A stretch of 64,000 nucleotides of DNA. Source: Nematostella vectensis. Lineage: Eukaryota > Cnidaria > Anthozoa > Actiniaria > Edwardsiidae. Position numbers and translations under genes: made by a program. The notes under the pieces were generated by a model. That model was not told where the DNA came from. It ran no database searches and saw nothing but the letters and a program-made list of their open reading frames with translations. Shown piece after piece: positions 1 through 11,724 of this stretch (position 1 is its first letter; each line of letters starts with the position of its first letter). The stretch spans positions 16,603,075 through 16,667,074 of the forward strand of contig NC_064038.1 in NCBI RefSeq assembly GCF_932526225.1, in the 5' to 3' direction.

Positions 1-1215
1 ACAAAACTCAAATGGGGGGAGGGGGAGAATGAATTTAAAAAGATATTTCTAACTTTGTTACCTACCTACTTAATCTACTTAATTATTCATTCATTTATTT
101 ATTATTTATTGATGTTTGTTTATAATTGTTCATCTTTGATTTGCTAATTTATACCCAAATATAAATATTTATATATTAAGTTTATTCATCTATAATTTTT
201 TATTTGATCTGTTGTTATTTATTGTTTTTGTAAAAACAAATATGAGTCAAAATAATTGTTAATTATTGCCTTGTAGGAGACTACAGTAAACAACTACAAA
301 TTGCAATTCCATTCTCTGAGTGGAAATTATTTCTTTCTGTTGTTGGCATTGCTGTCTAAGATTTTGTGTGAAAAGCTGGTTGAAGCAGATGAGTGCCATA
401 ATTTGGACAGTACAATACTAAGATATTTCAGTTCTCTCTCCTATTTCCTGCATGAGAGACGTGCATTTCATGCGAAAGTCTCTAATAAATCTTAGTGCAA
501 TTGCTATGTGACCTTATGTTAACATTTCAAGACTGGAATTTATTTGCTGACGTGTTACTTGATGTACAAGACGTATCCACAAATAATTATTATTAATTAA
601 AAATGGGAAAAGAGCTTTTCTTTTGTGTTTTTTCTTTTACTTTTAATCAAAATTGGATCTTTTGAGTGTCAGCTGTCTTGTTGGCCCAACTGTTCCGTTG
701 GGTAATTGCCGATGACTGTGAGAGGCCGGTTGGAGCAGAAAATTGTCATAGTATGGATAGTACTAGAAAATTATATTAGTTCTCCTATTTTATGTATGGG
801 AGACGTGTATATGATCTGACTTGTCGTTGACATTCGAGATTTGAAATGTTTCCATCATAGGTAGTAACCTTTGTGTCTACCATGGGGCGGACATTGTCCA
901 ACGTATGGTCACGTGGTCGCTGTTAGAGGAGTCATGAGTAACGTGACTTGAATACAATGATTCTGTAGTTGGTTGGTCATGGAATTTAAAGACATAGGAA
1001 GTGATGTATCTTAGTACCATAGACTTCTTGTCAGAAACTTGGACATCCCTTTTGCATTTCAGGTGATTTTCAGTAATAATAAAAACTGTGAAAGCCTGGC
1101 CTATCTAGTCTAGGAGTTTTAAGCTACAGGTGTCAGAAAAGTTAGTAATGCCTGTCACAATTGATATATCAGACGTGTGACGCATATTGGCAGAATAAAA
1201 GCTATCTAATGTCAG
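1..1215. other. AT-rich stretch without recognisable gene
   Basis: I see no coding exon, RNA gene or well-formed element here. The sequence is A/T-rich with short tracts of TTTATT and ATTATT type. The longest open frame, 64 codons from 301 on the + strand, has no motif that I recognise. Confidence 0.5.
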
Positions 1216-1437
1216 TTACGCAATTTCATTTATTATACTATGTCCACTGATATTAGCAAATGATAAAAGGTCATTACTGTCAAAACCCCCCACTCGACTA
1301 CTAGTCGTAAAAATACCTTTATAAATTCGTGTAACGCCGCCTCTCTCAACATAATTCGCTCTTAAAGCTTCTTTGTTAACGCACGCACAGGGGTATGTTT
1401 GTCCTACTTTAACATGGCAGACACTTGATACGTTCAA
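1216..1437 (-). other. Short unrecognised ORF (73 codons)
   Basis: A 73-codon frame on the minus strand. It has no signal peptide, membrane segment or family motif that I can identify. It lies in the AT-rich left edge, next to LINE and other element debris, and may be a fragment of a longer broken ORF. I list it only because its composition is not low-complexity. Confidence 0.15.
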
Positions 1438-1596
1438 CCATGTATTTAAAATAACATCTAATACATTTTTGCCTAATGATATAAAACTATTTACAGTAAT
1501 GCGTAATATGTATATTATTATTTAATTAACGAAATATACAAAAATTTCAAAAGTTTCAAAAATTCGTTCAAGATCCATTATGTTAAAAAATTCATG

Positions 1597-1980
1597 TCAT
1601 TGCAATTTTTGCTGATTCATGGAAAAGATATAACTGTAACTAATTAGGTCATTTTTCTTTATAGGTAGATATCTGTAAGTTATTAATTTGAACGATCTAA
1701 TGAGCCTTTGATTTCTTCTTTTTTTCTGTGTTGTTGTAGGTGCCGTTTCTTGTTCTTGGTCTCTTGTTTCCTCCTTTTCCCCATCATTTTCCGCTCCAAC
1801 AGGAGCGTTGTCTGTTTCATCGTCGTGGTCCACTTCACCGGCTCGTCGTTTGTTTTGTTTTGTTAGATTTTGCGCTTGCTGCTGCAATCCTGGGATAATG
1901 TTCATAATATTTGGGTCCGCACCAGCAAGTAATGCTGTTGCCGCACTTGTTCCGGGTGTTGGATTAATATTGGAAATCAA
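1597..1980 (-). CDS. Hypothetical protein with acidic, Gln/Glu-rich C-terminal half
   Basis: A 127-codon minus-strand frame. Residues 1-45 are Ala/Asn/Pro rich (ISNINPTPG..., NIMNIIPGLQQQ). Residues about 45-85 are strongly charged, with a basic KQNKRRAG patch followed by an acidic Asp/Glu run and a QKKRRNQR patch that looks like a nuclear-localisation signal. The last 35 residues look like read-through into non-coding DNA. The frame stays open about 10 codons upstream of the ATG with no clear splice acceptor. It could be a host exon or part of an element's ORF1; I cannot tell. Confidence 0.25.
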   Translation of the reverse strand: MISNINPTPGTSAATALLAGADPNIMNIIPGLQQQAQNLTKQNKRRAGEVDHDDETDNAPVGAENDGEKEETRDQEQETAPTTTQKKRRNQRLIRSFKLITYRYLPIKKNDLISYSYIFSMNQQKLQ

Positions 1981-2202
1981 TGCAGAAATCCGTAATCGAA
2001 AATGTGTTTGTTTTCATTAAATAATAGCATCGATCGTTCACTAAAAGAAACACGCATCTAAGCAAACCTATCTGTACTTACTCAGCCGTTGATGTTTAGG
2101 ATTCGAAGAGATTTCAATGGATATATTTGCGACTATTTGGGATACAACAAGTTCAATGCGCCCAGCATCGGGAAGGTGACACTTTCTGAGCCTTCGGTTT
2201 GG

Positions 2203-3138
2203 TCAGCGGCTACCTAATCTGAGCCCGCGAAATATATCATTAGGAGGTCCGAAAATACAGAAAACACGCTGGTATAGTGACAAACCGCACATTATCGACC
2301 CGTACCAATATGCTACTGCACTTTGTTGCACATGGTCATAGAGTTTGCTGTTATCTTCAAAAGTAGCATTGGGAGGGTGGTAAATAATTCCAAGTAGAAT
2401 AACCGAGACTTCCCTTGGGAGGCGGACAGGCCTCAAATGAACCCACATCACTTCTGACAAGGCGCCGGTAAGCTCGAGGTGAGGCAGCCTCTTACATGGG
2501 ATATTGGATCTAACATAGCAAGCCACACCCCCACGAGGAGTTCCACGATCTTTACGGAACAGAGTAAAGTCTTTCATAGCAACAGCTGAGTCAGGAATCT
2601 CAGAACAAAGCCACGTTTCAGTAATACAGGCAATATCCACTCCATTAATTTCCAAGATATATTCCAATTCATCAACTTTGCTTGCAATAGAGCGAACATT
2701 GCTTATCAAGATAGGCGGTATCCTGATATGTTTCTTCGATGCGCTGACTTGATCAGTATCAGTACCATCTGTGTTGATCGAACATGGGTTTCCTGTGGAA
2801 AGATCCACAGGAGGACCACACAGCAATGGCTTGTCCAGGTTACGAAATTTTTTCTTTCTACTTGAGCGGAAAGGTTTTCTAATGCCATGTTCGCCCAGCT
2901 TTTGCCACAGATCCTCGGGCAAGCTCTGTTTCTGCTGTTTCCGCATGGACTTCAGATTAGAACTGGAGTAAACGACATGTCCCAATGTTGAATGTGTGTT
3001 CGATGACCCAACGTGGCGGCCTCGGCAGAATGGTCTAAGAACGAATTGCTGACCGTAGACCAGTAAATAGCTGCCGATATTTGTGGCAAAGTGGAAAAAT
3101 AGCACAACAGGCACATAATGGACAAACGTAGGCCACAT
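2203..3138 (-). pseudogene. CR1/jockey-like LINE ORF2, endonuclease N-terminal fragment
   Basis: The minus-strand frame carries the first half of an apurinic-like endonuclease typical of CR1/jockey LINEs: the Asn motif in ILISNVRSI, the catalytic Glu in CITETWL, then FTLFRKDR, RGGVACYVRS, and LGIIYHPPN. It stops matching at about 2330, before the Asp/Asn and final His motifs, so the domain is truncated at its C-terminal side and the last 40 codons are unrelated. The N-terminal 100 residues (basic, RSSRKKKFRN) resemble the usual leader of such ORF2 proteins. No RT follows directly; the RT at 6.4-8.0 kb belongs to a related element, but I cannot say whether it is the same copy. Confidence 0.75.
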
Positions 3139-3252
3139 AGCGCAGACAAAATGCGCTAATTCACTTGGCAGACACGATTTAACACGGAGCTAGTAACACG
3201 ATGTGGCAGCCATTACGGCGCCGCTGACCGAAGACGAGAATCGAACCGTGTA

Positions 3253-3929
3253 TCAAAGGAAAGAACCTGAAAATATATACAATGCTTCTTCAATGGAAGC
3301 ATTAACGTAACTGTGCTTAGACTTAGCTGATTTCCAACCTGCATTTATATCAAGAGAATCACCTGAAACACCAGCAGCATAGGACGTATTAGTCCCACCT
3401 TTTTTAAGACTATGCGTACCAAATGCGCTAGTATCTTCAACAAACATACTAATAGTATTTTCTCACACGAGAATACCTAATAGAATGCTGAAGAGCAGAG
3501 CCATTAGAAGAAAGCCTACAAACTATAGGTTGATCAGAAACATTAGGTAGTTTCAACAGAAGTTTCTCCACGATAGAAACTGGACAAATAATCTTACTCG
3601 ATCTAGCAAAATAGAAATCATGACCATGTGAACGCTGGTCGTTTTTACGCTTCGGACATACAATTGACCCATGGTCATGAAAAACAGATACATGACTTCT
3701 ATTAATATGAATTATTTCATCAGACCGCACGAGGCCTGCAAAAGCTATAATAAATATAAAACATGTTCTTAAATCCGAAAGAGAAGCACCGGGAGTATTG
3801 AATCTCTTCGCTACCTTCGATACTATTTCCAAGTCTAAAGACTGTTTGCCTTTTACCAAAGATAGGTTTGGAAGCTTCTAAAAACTGTTTTACCAAACTA
3901 GAATCTGTAGGGGAGGAGACCCCCGCCAA
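3253..3929 (-). pseudogene. DIRS tyrosine recombinase fragment
   Basis: The reading is split over three minus-strand frames (3929-3720, 3859-3449, 3447-3253). The first catalytic Arg is in GLVRSDEI. The box-II region reads FGTHSLKKGG, so the expected HxxR triad position holds Lys instead of Arg. The distal W/Y part reads AGWKSAKSKHSYVN, with the candidate nucleophilic Tyr. The fold family is the crossover-site recombinase used by DIRS elements in place of a DDE integrase. Frame breaks near 3860 and 3448 make it non-functional. Confidence 0.75.
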
Positions 3930-4272
3930 ATCATGTGCCCATTTCGTGCCATAAACGGCTGCCTCGATTGGCGCAGGGGATTTGCATGTTCAGCTTTCTC
4001 TCTAAGATATAGAAAAAAAATTAAAATGGTGGAACGGGAAACCGGTTGGAACCAAGATTTTGTATTTCCCATTTTTTCCAACTAAGCCAGGCATTCTTAT
4101 ACTTCACATTAGTTTATGCAGCTCTACATCTTAGAATATAAGAAGGCAGAGATTCCGCCTAACCCACTTCTTCAATTTGTTACTCTTGAGATCTAGTTTG
4201 CCCTACCAAACTTCGGCTTGAAAAACATCTGAAAAGAGAAAAAAAAAAGAAAAAAAAAATACAGAACAAGAT

Positions 4273-4839
4273 TTAGGCACCAGAAAAATCCAACTTCAGT
4301 GCCAACATACTGAACTTCGGAGTGCATGAGAAAGCAGATTTCTTATTAGAATAAATCATGGCAGACCCCCTACCGGGAATGAATGTGTCAAACAACTTCA
4401 GTAGATACCAATGATCTTTAACGAAATCCACAAAAGGCCGTTCCTGTGAACACAATAAAGGCCAAAATGGGGCGGACTTCCATTCTGGCACGATTAAAGT
4501 ACCCTTAGCATTGCAGAACTGCATATGAAACAAAACCGCGCTAATTAAACAAGTAGGTGGACATATGTAATTGTTACACTTGTTTCCCCAATCTTGGGTG
4601 AAACAATCTACTGCTTCTGTACCAGGACACCAGAATTTTGAATTGAAACGGGGCAGATGAGAATTATAATGACAAGCCATTCTATCCACGTCAAATGGCC
4701 CCGATATATTAGAAACCAGCTTAAATAGCTTCGGATTTATCATCCAATCATCTGGGTCAACAATACGACTTGAATAGTCGGCAAACTGATTCTCAGCTCT
4801 TGGTACCCATTGAGCCTGAAAGGAAACGCGGTAAGTCAT
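4273..4839 (-). pseudogene. DIRS RNase H / post-RNase H region
   Basis: A 188-codon frame with hallmark DIRS sequence: QWVPRAENQFAD followed by SRIVDPDDW, then GPFDVDRMA, RFNSKFWCPGTEAVD and GTLIVPEWKSAPFWPLL. These correspond to the end of RNase H and the conserved domain between RNase H and recombinase. The region 4840-5017 that should link it to RT is degenerate, with several stops. Confidence 0.8.
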
Positions 4840-5017
4840 ACAAAAATCAAAAATACTGAGAGCAATATGCTGCAGATGTGGTACATGACTACCGCAACAA
4901 CGCTCTTAAAGCTTTTGAGGGCTAACAATATAGCCAACAACTCCCTTGAAGAAGAGCTCTCTCTCTTTTGAGTTTCATCCCACATCCCTGAGCAAACACT
5001 CTGATCGCCATTAAAAG

Positions 5018-5573
5018 CTATATGCGCACCGCATCGCAGGGTAAAACTGCGCTGTATGACAAAGGTCTATTAATAGGATAGCCGTTAAATGCTTCGACAT
5101 GATACCACCAGAATTTTAGCTCATGCAAAACTCCTTCTGGTGCAAAAAGCACATCATTCCATGAATTTCTTGTCTCAACAAAAAAAATACATCTGTCGTG
5201 TAAACAACCTGGCCCTATAGCAACCGAGAGGGACATCACAAACCCCGCTAAACTAGCCATACCCCTAACACTAAGGTTAGGAAACTCGTCAATGAGTGCT
5301 GTCAATTTAGACTTCAATTTAGAAATTTTCTTATCGGGAACAACAAAATTCATTCTTATTGTATGTATAACAATACCCGGCTCCCAGTCCGATTTTTTAA
5401 CACTAAATTTTCATCCAGAATTGTGGAGGTCTGACTTAACAAGAGAGCTTGCAGATTTAGCATCTGACAGTGATCTGCAACCAAAAATTCCATCACCAAT
5501 ATACAGAATGGCAAAAATACCAAAACTTCTGCAACGAGCAAGAAGTGGCTTAAACATCTTAGTAAATAAATAA
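5018..5573 (-). pseudogene. DIRS reverse transcriptase C-terminal part
   Basis: Minus-strand reading starts in YLFTKMFKPLL, which matches the pre-catalytic helix of DIRS RTs, then AILYIGDGIFG, where the usual YLDD box reads YIGD. A frameshift near 5400 is followed by the thumb region (5353-5018: VRGMASLAGFVMSLSVAIGPG, LHELKFWW). The N-terminal half of RT is missing at the 5574 junction with GC-rich DNA. Confidence 0.75.
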
Positions 5574-6146
5574 CAGGCGGTCTCGAGGCCCCCGGCCTCC
5601 TGCGGCACAGGTGCTGCTTGCAACACAACGCGCGTGTGTTTGTGGTATTGCCCTGGCGCGGCCCCCATCCGGCGGAAACCCAGGGCAGTCCATCTCCGCC
5701 CCGCCACATCTGCAACCTTTTGTCCCGCCTGCGCCTAGAGCTTCTTCAACGTCTCTAGCTGTCTCCTGCGACCTCTCCGCGTATCGCTTGTGTGCGCCTG
5801 CCAGTTCGGCCAATTTTGCCAGCTCTTCGGCACGGCATCGCTGTTGCTCTTCGTGGTGTCGCTGCTCTGCTTCGAGTCTAGCCCAAGCGCGATGCTTCCA
5901 CGCCTCGGCGTTTGCCGCGTCCCGCATCTCCAAGAGACGCCTTTCGCGGTTCCTGGTCGAAAGCGTGGATATGGTGCGTCCCTCTGCGATTTTGGGCACC
6001 TCGTGCAGGTGGAAGGCGGAGACATCCTTGCCCACTGCGTGGCACTTGGTCGTTCTCCATACCCACGAGACCGTGGCCGAAGGTGGCAAGAGTGTCTCTT
6101 TTCGGGGCCATCCAAATGCAGCTGGGTGGGCCGCTTGCTGGCGGCC
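5574..6146 (-). pseudogene. GC-rich Rep-like gene, C-terminal part (coiled coil)
   Basis: Minus-strand coding in strikingly GC-rich DNA compared with both flanks. The frame reads VSWVWRTTKCHAVG, then EVPKIAEGRTISTLSTR, then a charged, Ala/Glu/Arg-rich stretch (about residues 65-140 of the open frame) with heptad character, i.e. a probable coiled coil. I read it as the downstream continuation of the gene at 13505-14893: both are on the same strand and share composition, and the CR1-like LINE separates them. The 3' end is cut at the DIRS junction. Function unknown. Confidence 0.5.
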
Positions 6147-6148
6147 CG

Positions 6149-6173
6149 TAATAATAATAATAATAATAATAAC
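6149..6173. repeat. (ATT)n LINE tail
   Basis: About eight ATA/ATT triplets on the + strand, read as (ATT)n downstream of AATAAAG on the minus strand. This is the 3' microsatellite tail typical of CR1/L2-type LINEs, and it sits exactly at the junction with GC-rich DNA. Confidence 0.8.
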
Positions 6174-6254
6174 TTTATTTACAGAGGGTGGCACTTAATA
6201 GTGTAATACACTAGTAAACTTGTGGCCCTCAAAACTCATACATACAATTAATAC

Positions 6255-6344
6255 AATATAAAATATATATATATATATATATATAAAATCTCTATTTACA
6301 ATACAAATTATAAAAATACTATTCCCACCCAGACCAAAAGGAGG

Positions 6345-6385
<41 letters not shown>
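6255..6385. repeat. (TA)n and long poly-A in LINE 3' UTR
   Basis: An alternating AT tract near 6260-6284 and an uninterrupted A run of about 40 bases at 6345-6385, both in the presumed 3' UTR of the minus-strand LINE. They may be length-variable. Confidence 0.8.
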
Positions 6386-6387
<2 letters not shown>

Positions 6388-6412
6388 TTAAATAAAGAAA
6401 ATAAAATATGAG

Positions 6413-7970
6413 TTAATTCGAAATATTAAAATGATTTAAAAGTAATTGTTCATTAAGATATTTATGACGGAGAGCGTTCTTAAAAGAGCTTATATTAGGC
6501 AGTTTCTTTATGCTGGCTTCTAAATTGTTCCATTTACGGATGGCATTTACTGTAAACGTTTTCCCACCTTCGGTTTTTCTAGTATACTTTGGAGTTCAGT
6601 CCTGAGAAACGAGTATTTCTATTATGAAGTGTATTGTTCAGCTTAAGAGTTTCAATTAGATATTCGGGCACCATCAGTTGTAGCCTTTTAAAGAGAATAG
6701 AACACATTGAGATGTGATTGTCCAGATAGAAAGGCAGCCATTGAAGTCTATTAAACAACGGTACTGAGGGTGCTCTGGGTTCAGCGTTGAGTATTAGACG
6801 TGCAGCTCTTTTTTGTAGAGTTAGAAATCTTGACAAACAATCCTTAGTTGATGCTGTTTGCCAAACAGTCCCAGCATAGCTAAACAAAGATTTGATCATG
6901 GCATTATAGAAATTTGTTCTTTGTTTGAGGGGTAGACAACCTTTGATCTTATTTAGTACGCCGATTCTTCCTGCAATTTTCTTGTATGTCCTTTCAGCGT
7001 GATCCGAAAAGGTCAATTTACTGTCCACATCCAGTCCAAGGAGTCTTACTGATTCCACTGATTCAAGGGTGTTTCCATTAGATGTCGAAATGGATAATTT
7101 ACTGTGTGGTGCTTTCTCTCCAAGGCGTTTACCAGTCACAAGTAGTGATTTTGACTTCGTCTCATTTATTGGAAGTTTGTTGCAATTGGTCCATACTTCC
7201 ACATCCCTCATCACTGAATTAAGAGTGTTCTCTAAATTGGAAGTATTATTGACATCGGTTGAAAACGAGATAGTAGTATCATCCGCATAAAGATCTATCT
7301 TCACTTTAGGTGAACTAATATGAAAAGGAAGATCGTTGATGAATAAAACAAAAAGCAAAGGGCCAAGAATGCTTCCTTGAGGAACTCCATGTTGTATAAC
7401 AGAAAGATCTGAGTCCACGCCGTCAATAGAAACAAATTGTCGCCTTCCCCGTAGATAGGATTCAAACCATGACGTAGTGTTCTTGTCTAAACCATAGGCT
7501 TTCAGCTTTGACATCAAGATAATATGGTCAACCATGTCAAAAGCCTTTCGATAATCAATAAGGAGCATACCACTTACACAGTTCTTATCCAATTGAAAGA
7601 GGAGATTATCTACTACTTTAATTAATGCTGTCTCAGTTCCATGATGCCTGCGGAACCCAGATTGACTTGCATATAATAATTTGTTTTCGACAAGATAATC
7701 ATAAAAATGATTGTGAACATGTCTCTCAAGAAGCTTAGACAGGATGGGCAAGACGGATATAGGGCGGTAGTTATTCTTGTCCATATGATCACCAGATTTA
7801 TATAAAGGGGTAACTTTGGCCGTTTTCCATCGTTTTGGAAACTCGGAACTTTCGATAGAGTAGTTCATCAGCTTTGAAATTGAGGGTGCAATAATAGGTG
7901 CCGCCAGCTTAAGAATCTTTGCACTGAATTTATCGATACCCATAGCTTTCCTTAAGTTCAAAGTTTGAAG
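6413..7970 (-). pseudogene. CR1-like LINE reverse transcriptase
   Basis: An open frame of 460 codons (7961-6579) plus a C-terminal tail in another frame down to a TAA at 6413. RT blocks in order: LRKAMGIDKFSAKIL, NYRPISVLPILSKLLER, SQSGFRRHHGTETAL, GMLLIDYRKAFDMVDH (motif A Asp), HGVPQGSILGPLLF (motif B), IDLYADDTTISF (motif C YADD, intact), then the thumb LLGLDVDSKL and a DHAERTYKK/IKSLFSYAGTVW region. One single-base frameshift at about 6580 separates the C-terminal TEGGKTFTVNAIRKWNNL block. The catalytic core itself is uninterrupted, so this copy is fairly young. Its upstream coding part continues at 13040. Confidence 0.9.
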
Positions 7971-10236
7971 ACAATTAAGTGCACCAGTCCCTTAGATTCA
8001 ACTGAGGAGGTCCAAATAAGAAATTTCGAAATCGCTCAAAATTGGTTTAAAGTTAGCCCCTGGTTCTCTTATCATGGTTAAAAAGTTTGAGTTACATACA
8101 ATAAATATTTTTCGAGAAATTCCGAATTTACGATTTTGCCTATAAAATCGCCGATTTGGGGGCATTTTTCACCTTTCGTACAAAATCGCAAAATATTATT
8201 TAAATATACGCGGAATTAAAAATATCGATACAGATCCTTAGAAATGAGTTGATAAGGTATAAATCGAGTGGTTTCTTTACTTTTTCCGGCAAAAAAAGTA
8301 TATTTTATTGCTGTCTAAACATGTCCATAAAAAATGTCGACTTGAATAATAGCTTAAATTAGGGGCTTATAAAACCGATGGTACATGAATTTTCGCAGAA
8401 ATTTTGCATTTTGAGCAAACATTGGTGTGATTTCTTTCGATTCAGCAAATAAAAAATTGGGGGAATCAAATTCCCGAATTATAATGAAGCCGAACGCAAC
8501 CCCATGTCGAGCTCAAATAACACGCGATTTTCTTGACAGCCGTCTTTATTAGATACACATACCTGTTTGTACAGGAGAAAAATCTCAGAAAATAAACTCT
8601 ACCCTTGCTGTATACTTATCTCAGATGCAGTATAATTGTCTTGGTTCATCCTTGGTTACTGGAAGTCAATAAAGAGATTACAATGAAAAATATTTGCTAT
8701 TTTGTACAGACTTCAGTTCAGAACGCCTGCCGGAATGGCAAACTTTGAAGGATTTGTTTGGGTTTTAAAGTTTCTTTACGCTCAATTGAAGTAAAAGGTA
8801 TTCTAGCACGTCAGTTCTTACCTTCTGCCAAGAGGTTTCTAGGGAAAAAACCGATTTGTAAGATTAATTTCAATGCAAAGGTCAAGTACTACAACACGAG
8901 TCTGGTTTCAGATGACAACAACTGATCAGCGGTCTGCCAGATGAAAATGCGTGACTTTCCACAGGTATCCTAATCCCGATAAGAACATACCGTTTTGAGT
9001 CCTAGTCTTTCTTCATTAGAAAATCATATTTAAAAAAAGGCGATATCATGTCTTGTTTGTCTATTTTCAAAAACATCTGATTATGTGAAGAAACCGTTTA
9101 GCTACTTAGTAATCCACACCACCCTATTTACCATCTTCCATAAGTCACCCCTTACTCAATTACTATTTTTACCTTTTGTTAGTTAATCATCAATGAACTT
9201 TGTACATATACTAGCTGTAACATGCCATTGTAACTCATTTATAACCTGAAGCTGAAGAAGGCAGGTATTGGCCAGCCGAAATATCGTTCTAAAAAACATA
9301 AATCTGCGTTGTTGTCGACTTTTTTTTTTAAAGGTTTTACCTTTTGCGTGGGAGTCCCTAGGGTAAATGTGCCGTTGTTGCTGGTCGCCGGTGGGACGGA
9401 GTTTCTTTTTTATTACGGACTTGCTCCAGGTGACTGAAGTAGTTTGAAAAATCGGTAGCTGGAAAATCGGCGACTACCGTGAGAATAGTGACTTTAAATG
9501 GGCTGCTTCGCTACTTTGTAGCAAGAGAAAACAAATATCACTCTGTCCAACCACTGATGAGCTGTCAGTTAACTCAATGTAAACTGTTGATTGCCGTTAG
9601 AACAGTAACCCTCTATGGGCTACTTCCCTTCTGCACAAGCACAATCGTAGATTGCCGTGAGAACATTAACTCGTTATTGGCTACTTTGCTTGATATAACA
9701 AGAACAACAACTGTGCAATGCCAACAAGACTGCCTGGAAAAGGGTTACAAAATCAGTTGGAGCTTGCGACAGATTGAATGAACATGTCTATGATTCCGAT
9801 ACAGACGACGATCTACTCCCCGTGTTTGAGGGGTAAAATAATACTTTCGCTAAACGAAAGATATAATGCTGATTGACATTGTTTTAATGCGAGGGATGTT
9901 TTAGCCTGTGAGCTAGTCTGTACTTTTGCGCAAAGTCCGTAATGAAAAATCAATCTCCGTCGCATATCCCCCCCCCCCCCCACATACACACTCACAAACA
10001 CACAAACATCGGAACACACATAAACTAATATAAGGAAAGCAGGGGTGCACGATAAATAAGTCGAGTCTACAAAACGGGAAGTTGAGTTGAAATAGGGACT
10101 CCCCAAAATATGCCCGGGGGGGGGGGGGGGGGGGGGGGGAGGGGGGATGCAGGGTGTGCGCCCACAGCGGCCGAGGGTCCACTTTCGGTTCCCAATTGAC
10201 GTGCTATTTGTAGACAAAACTATAAAGCATAAGCTA
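7971..10236 (+). repeat. Left arm of palindrome
   Basis: Reverse complement of 10557-13051 apart from scattered substitutions, a differing homopolymer and one insertion in the other arm. Bases 7971-7982 (ACAATTAAGTGC) mirror LINE bases 13040-13051. The arm contains a run of about 24 G ending near 10140 and a C run near 9970-9981. Confidence 0.9.
9479..9781 (+). other. 100-codon ORF in left arm (repeat-derived?)
   Basis: Encodes a 100-residue protein with no family motif that I recognise. The identical protein is encoded in the right arm on the other strand (11024-11326). The DNA consists of about three diverged copies of a segment of 60-90 bp (CCGTGAGAATAGTGAC / CCGTTAGAACAGTAAC / CCGTGAGAACATTAAC, each followed by GGGCTRCTT or similar), so the ORF may be a by-product of tandem repetition. 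Its identity between arms could reflect recent duplication rather than selection. Confidence 0.3.
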
Positions 10237-10556
10237 AAAACTTTAAACTGAGTTTGAACTTCTTCTTGCTAGAGCTGGTAAGTGAATCATGATTTAACGA
10301 CCGGAGTATTTGTTAAGCGCGCGCGTAGGTGACTCTTGAAACGCAAATGTAATCACAGGTAGCCCAGGCAATGGTTGCTTGTTCGTAGCTCGGAATTCGG
10401 CTGGTTTGAGAGGGGACGAGTAAGGCGACGACGAGTGAAATGAGTTCTCTAATAGAAATCTGACTACCCCCGAAAGAACAAAGAGGGATTTTTTATGCCT
10501 TTGCAGTATCTTCACGGGACTTTTATTGTCGGATTTGGCTACATACCAGGGTTATC
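10237..10556. other. Spacer of the palindrome
   Basis: A unique 320-bp segment between the arms. I see no gene, inverted repeat or recognisable regulatory signal in it. Its presence would let the arms pair as a stem with a 320-nt loop. Confidence 0.6.
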
Positions 10557-11023
10557 TAGCTTATGCTTTATAGTTTTGTCTACAAATAGCAGGTCAATTG
10601 GGAACCGAAAGTGGACCCTCGGCCGCTGTGGGCGCACACCCTGCATCCCCCCTCCCCCCCCCCCCCCCACCCCCCCTGGGCATATTTTGGGGAGTCCCTA
10701 TTTCCCCTATTTCAACTCAACTTCCCGTTTCGTAGACTCGACTTATTTATCGTGCACCTCTGCTTTCCTTATATTAGTTTATGTGTGTTCCGATGTTTGT
10801 GTGTGTGTGTGTGTATGTGGGGGGGGGGGGGGGGGGGATATGCGACGGAGATTGATTTTTCATTACGGACTTTGCGCAAAAGTACAGACTAGCTCACAGG
10901 CTAAAACATCCCTCGCATTAAAACAATGTCAATCAGCATTATATCTTTCGTTTAGCGAAAGTATTATTTTACCCCTCAAACACGGGGAGTAGATCGTCGT
11001 CTGTATCGGAATCATAGACATGT

Positions 11024-11326
11024 TCATTCAATCTGTCGCAAGCTCCAACTGATTTTGTAACCCTTTTCCAGGCAGTCTTGTTGGCATTGCACAGTTGTTG
11101 TTCTTGTTATATCAAGCAAAGTAGCCAATAACGAGTTAATGTTCTCACGGCAATCTACGATTGTGCTTGTGCAGAAGGGAAGTAGCCCATAGAGGGTTAC
11201 TGTTCTAACGGCAATCAACAGTTTACATTGAGTTAACTGACAGCTCATCAGTGGTTGGACAGAGTGATATTTGTTTTCTCTTGCTACAAAGTAGCGAAGC
11301 AGCCCATTTAAAGTCACTATTCTCAC
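11024..11326 (-). other. 100-codon ORF in right arm, identical to the left-arm ORF
   Basis: The same 100-residue product as 9479-9781, on the opposite strand. It has no membrane segment or nucleic-acid-binding motif. It is reported because identical translation in both arms dates the arm homogenisation as recent. Confidence 0.3.
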
Positions 11327-11724
11327 GGTAGTCGCCGATTTTCCAGCTACCGATTTTTCAAACTACTTCAGTCACCTGGAGCAAGTCCGTAATAAAAAAG
11401 AAACTCCGTCCCACCGGCGACCAGCAACAACTGCACATTTACCCTAGGGACTCCCACGCAAAAGGTAAAACCTTTAAAAGAAAAAGTCGACAACAACGCA
11501 GATTTATGTTTTTTAGAACGATATTTCGGCTGGCCAATACCTGCCTTCTTCAGCTTGAGGTTAGAAATGAGTTACAATGGCATGTTACAGCTAGTATATG
11601 TACAAAGTTCATTGATGATTAACTAACAAAAGGTAAAAATAGTAATTGAGTAAGGGGTGACTTATGGAAGATGGTAAATAGGGTGGTGTGGATTACTAAG
11701 TAGCTAAACGGTTTCTTCACATAT

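Larger units (their letters stand above)
3253..5573 (-). mobile_element. DIRS-type retrotransposon relic (RT - RNase H - tyrosine recombinase)
   Basis: On the minus strand three blocks occur in DIRS order: reverse transcriptase (5573 to 5018), RNase H/connector (4839 to 4273) and tyrosine recombinase (3929 to 3253). Frameshifts and stops separate and interrupt the blocks. The 5' part, including the gag-like ORF and the N-terminal RT, is absent because the frame meets unrelated GC-rich DNA at about 5574. No inverted or split terminal repeats typical of DIRS were found, so the copy is truncated at both ends. Confidence 0.8.

Noticed and set aside
5611..6206. Plus-strand ORFs of 195 and 138 codons
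   Set aside because: Shadows of the GC-rich minus-strand coiled-coil frame, ending in the LINE tail microsatellite.
9813..10992. Proline-rich ORFs near the palindrome centre
   Set aside because: Both result from C/G homopolymers (run lengths also differ between arms); not credible proteins.
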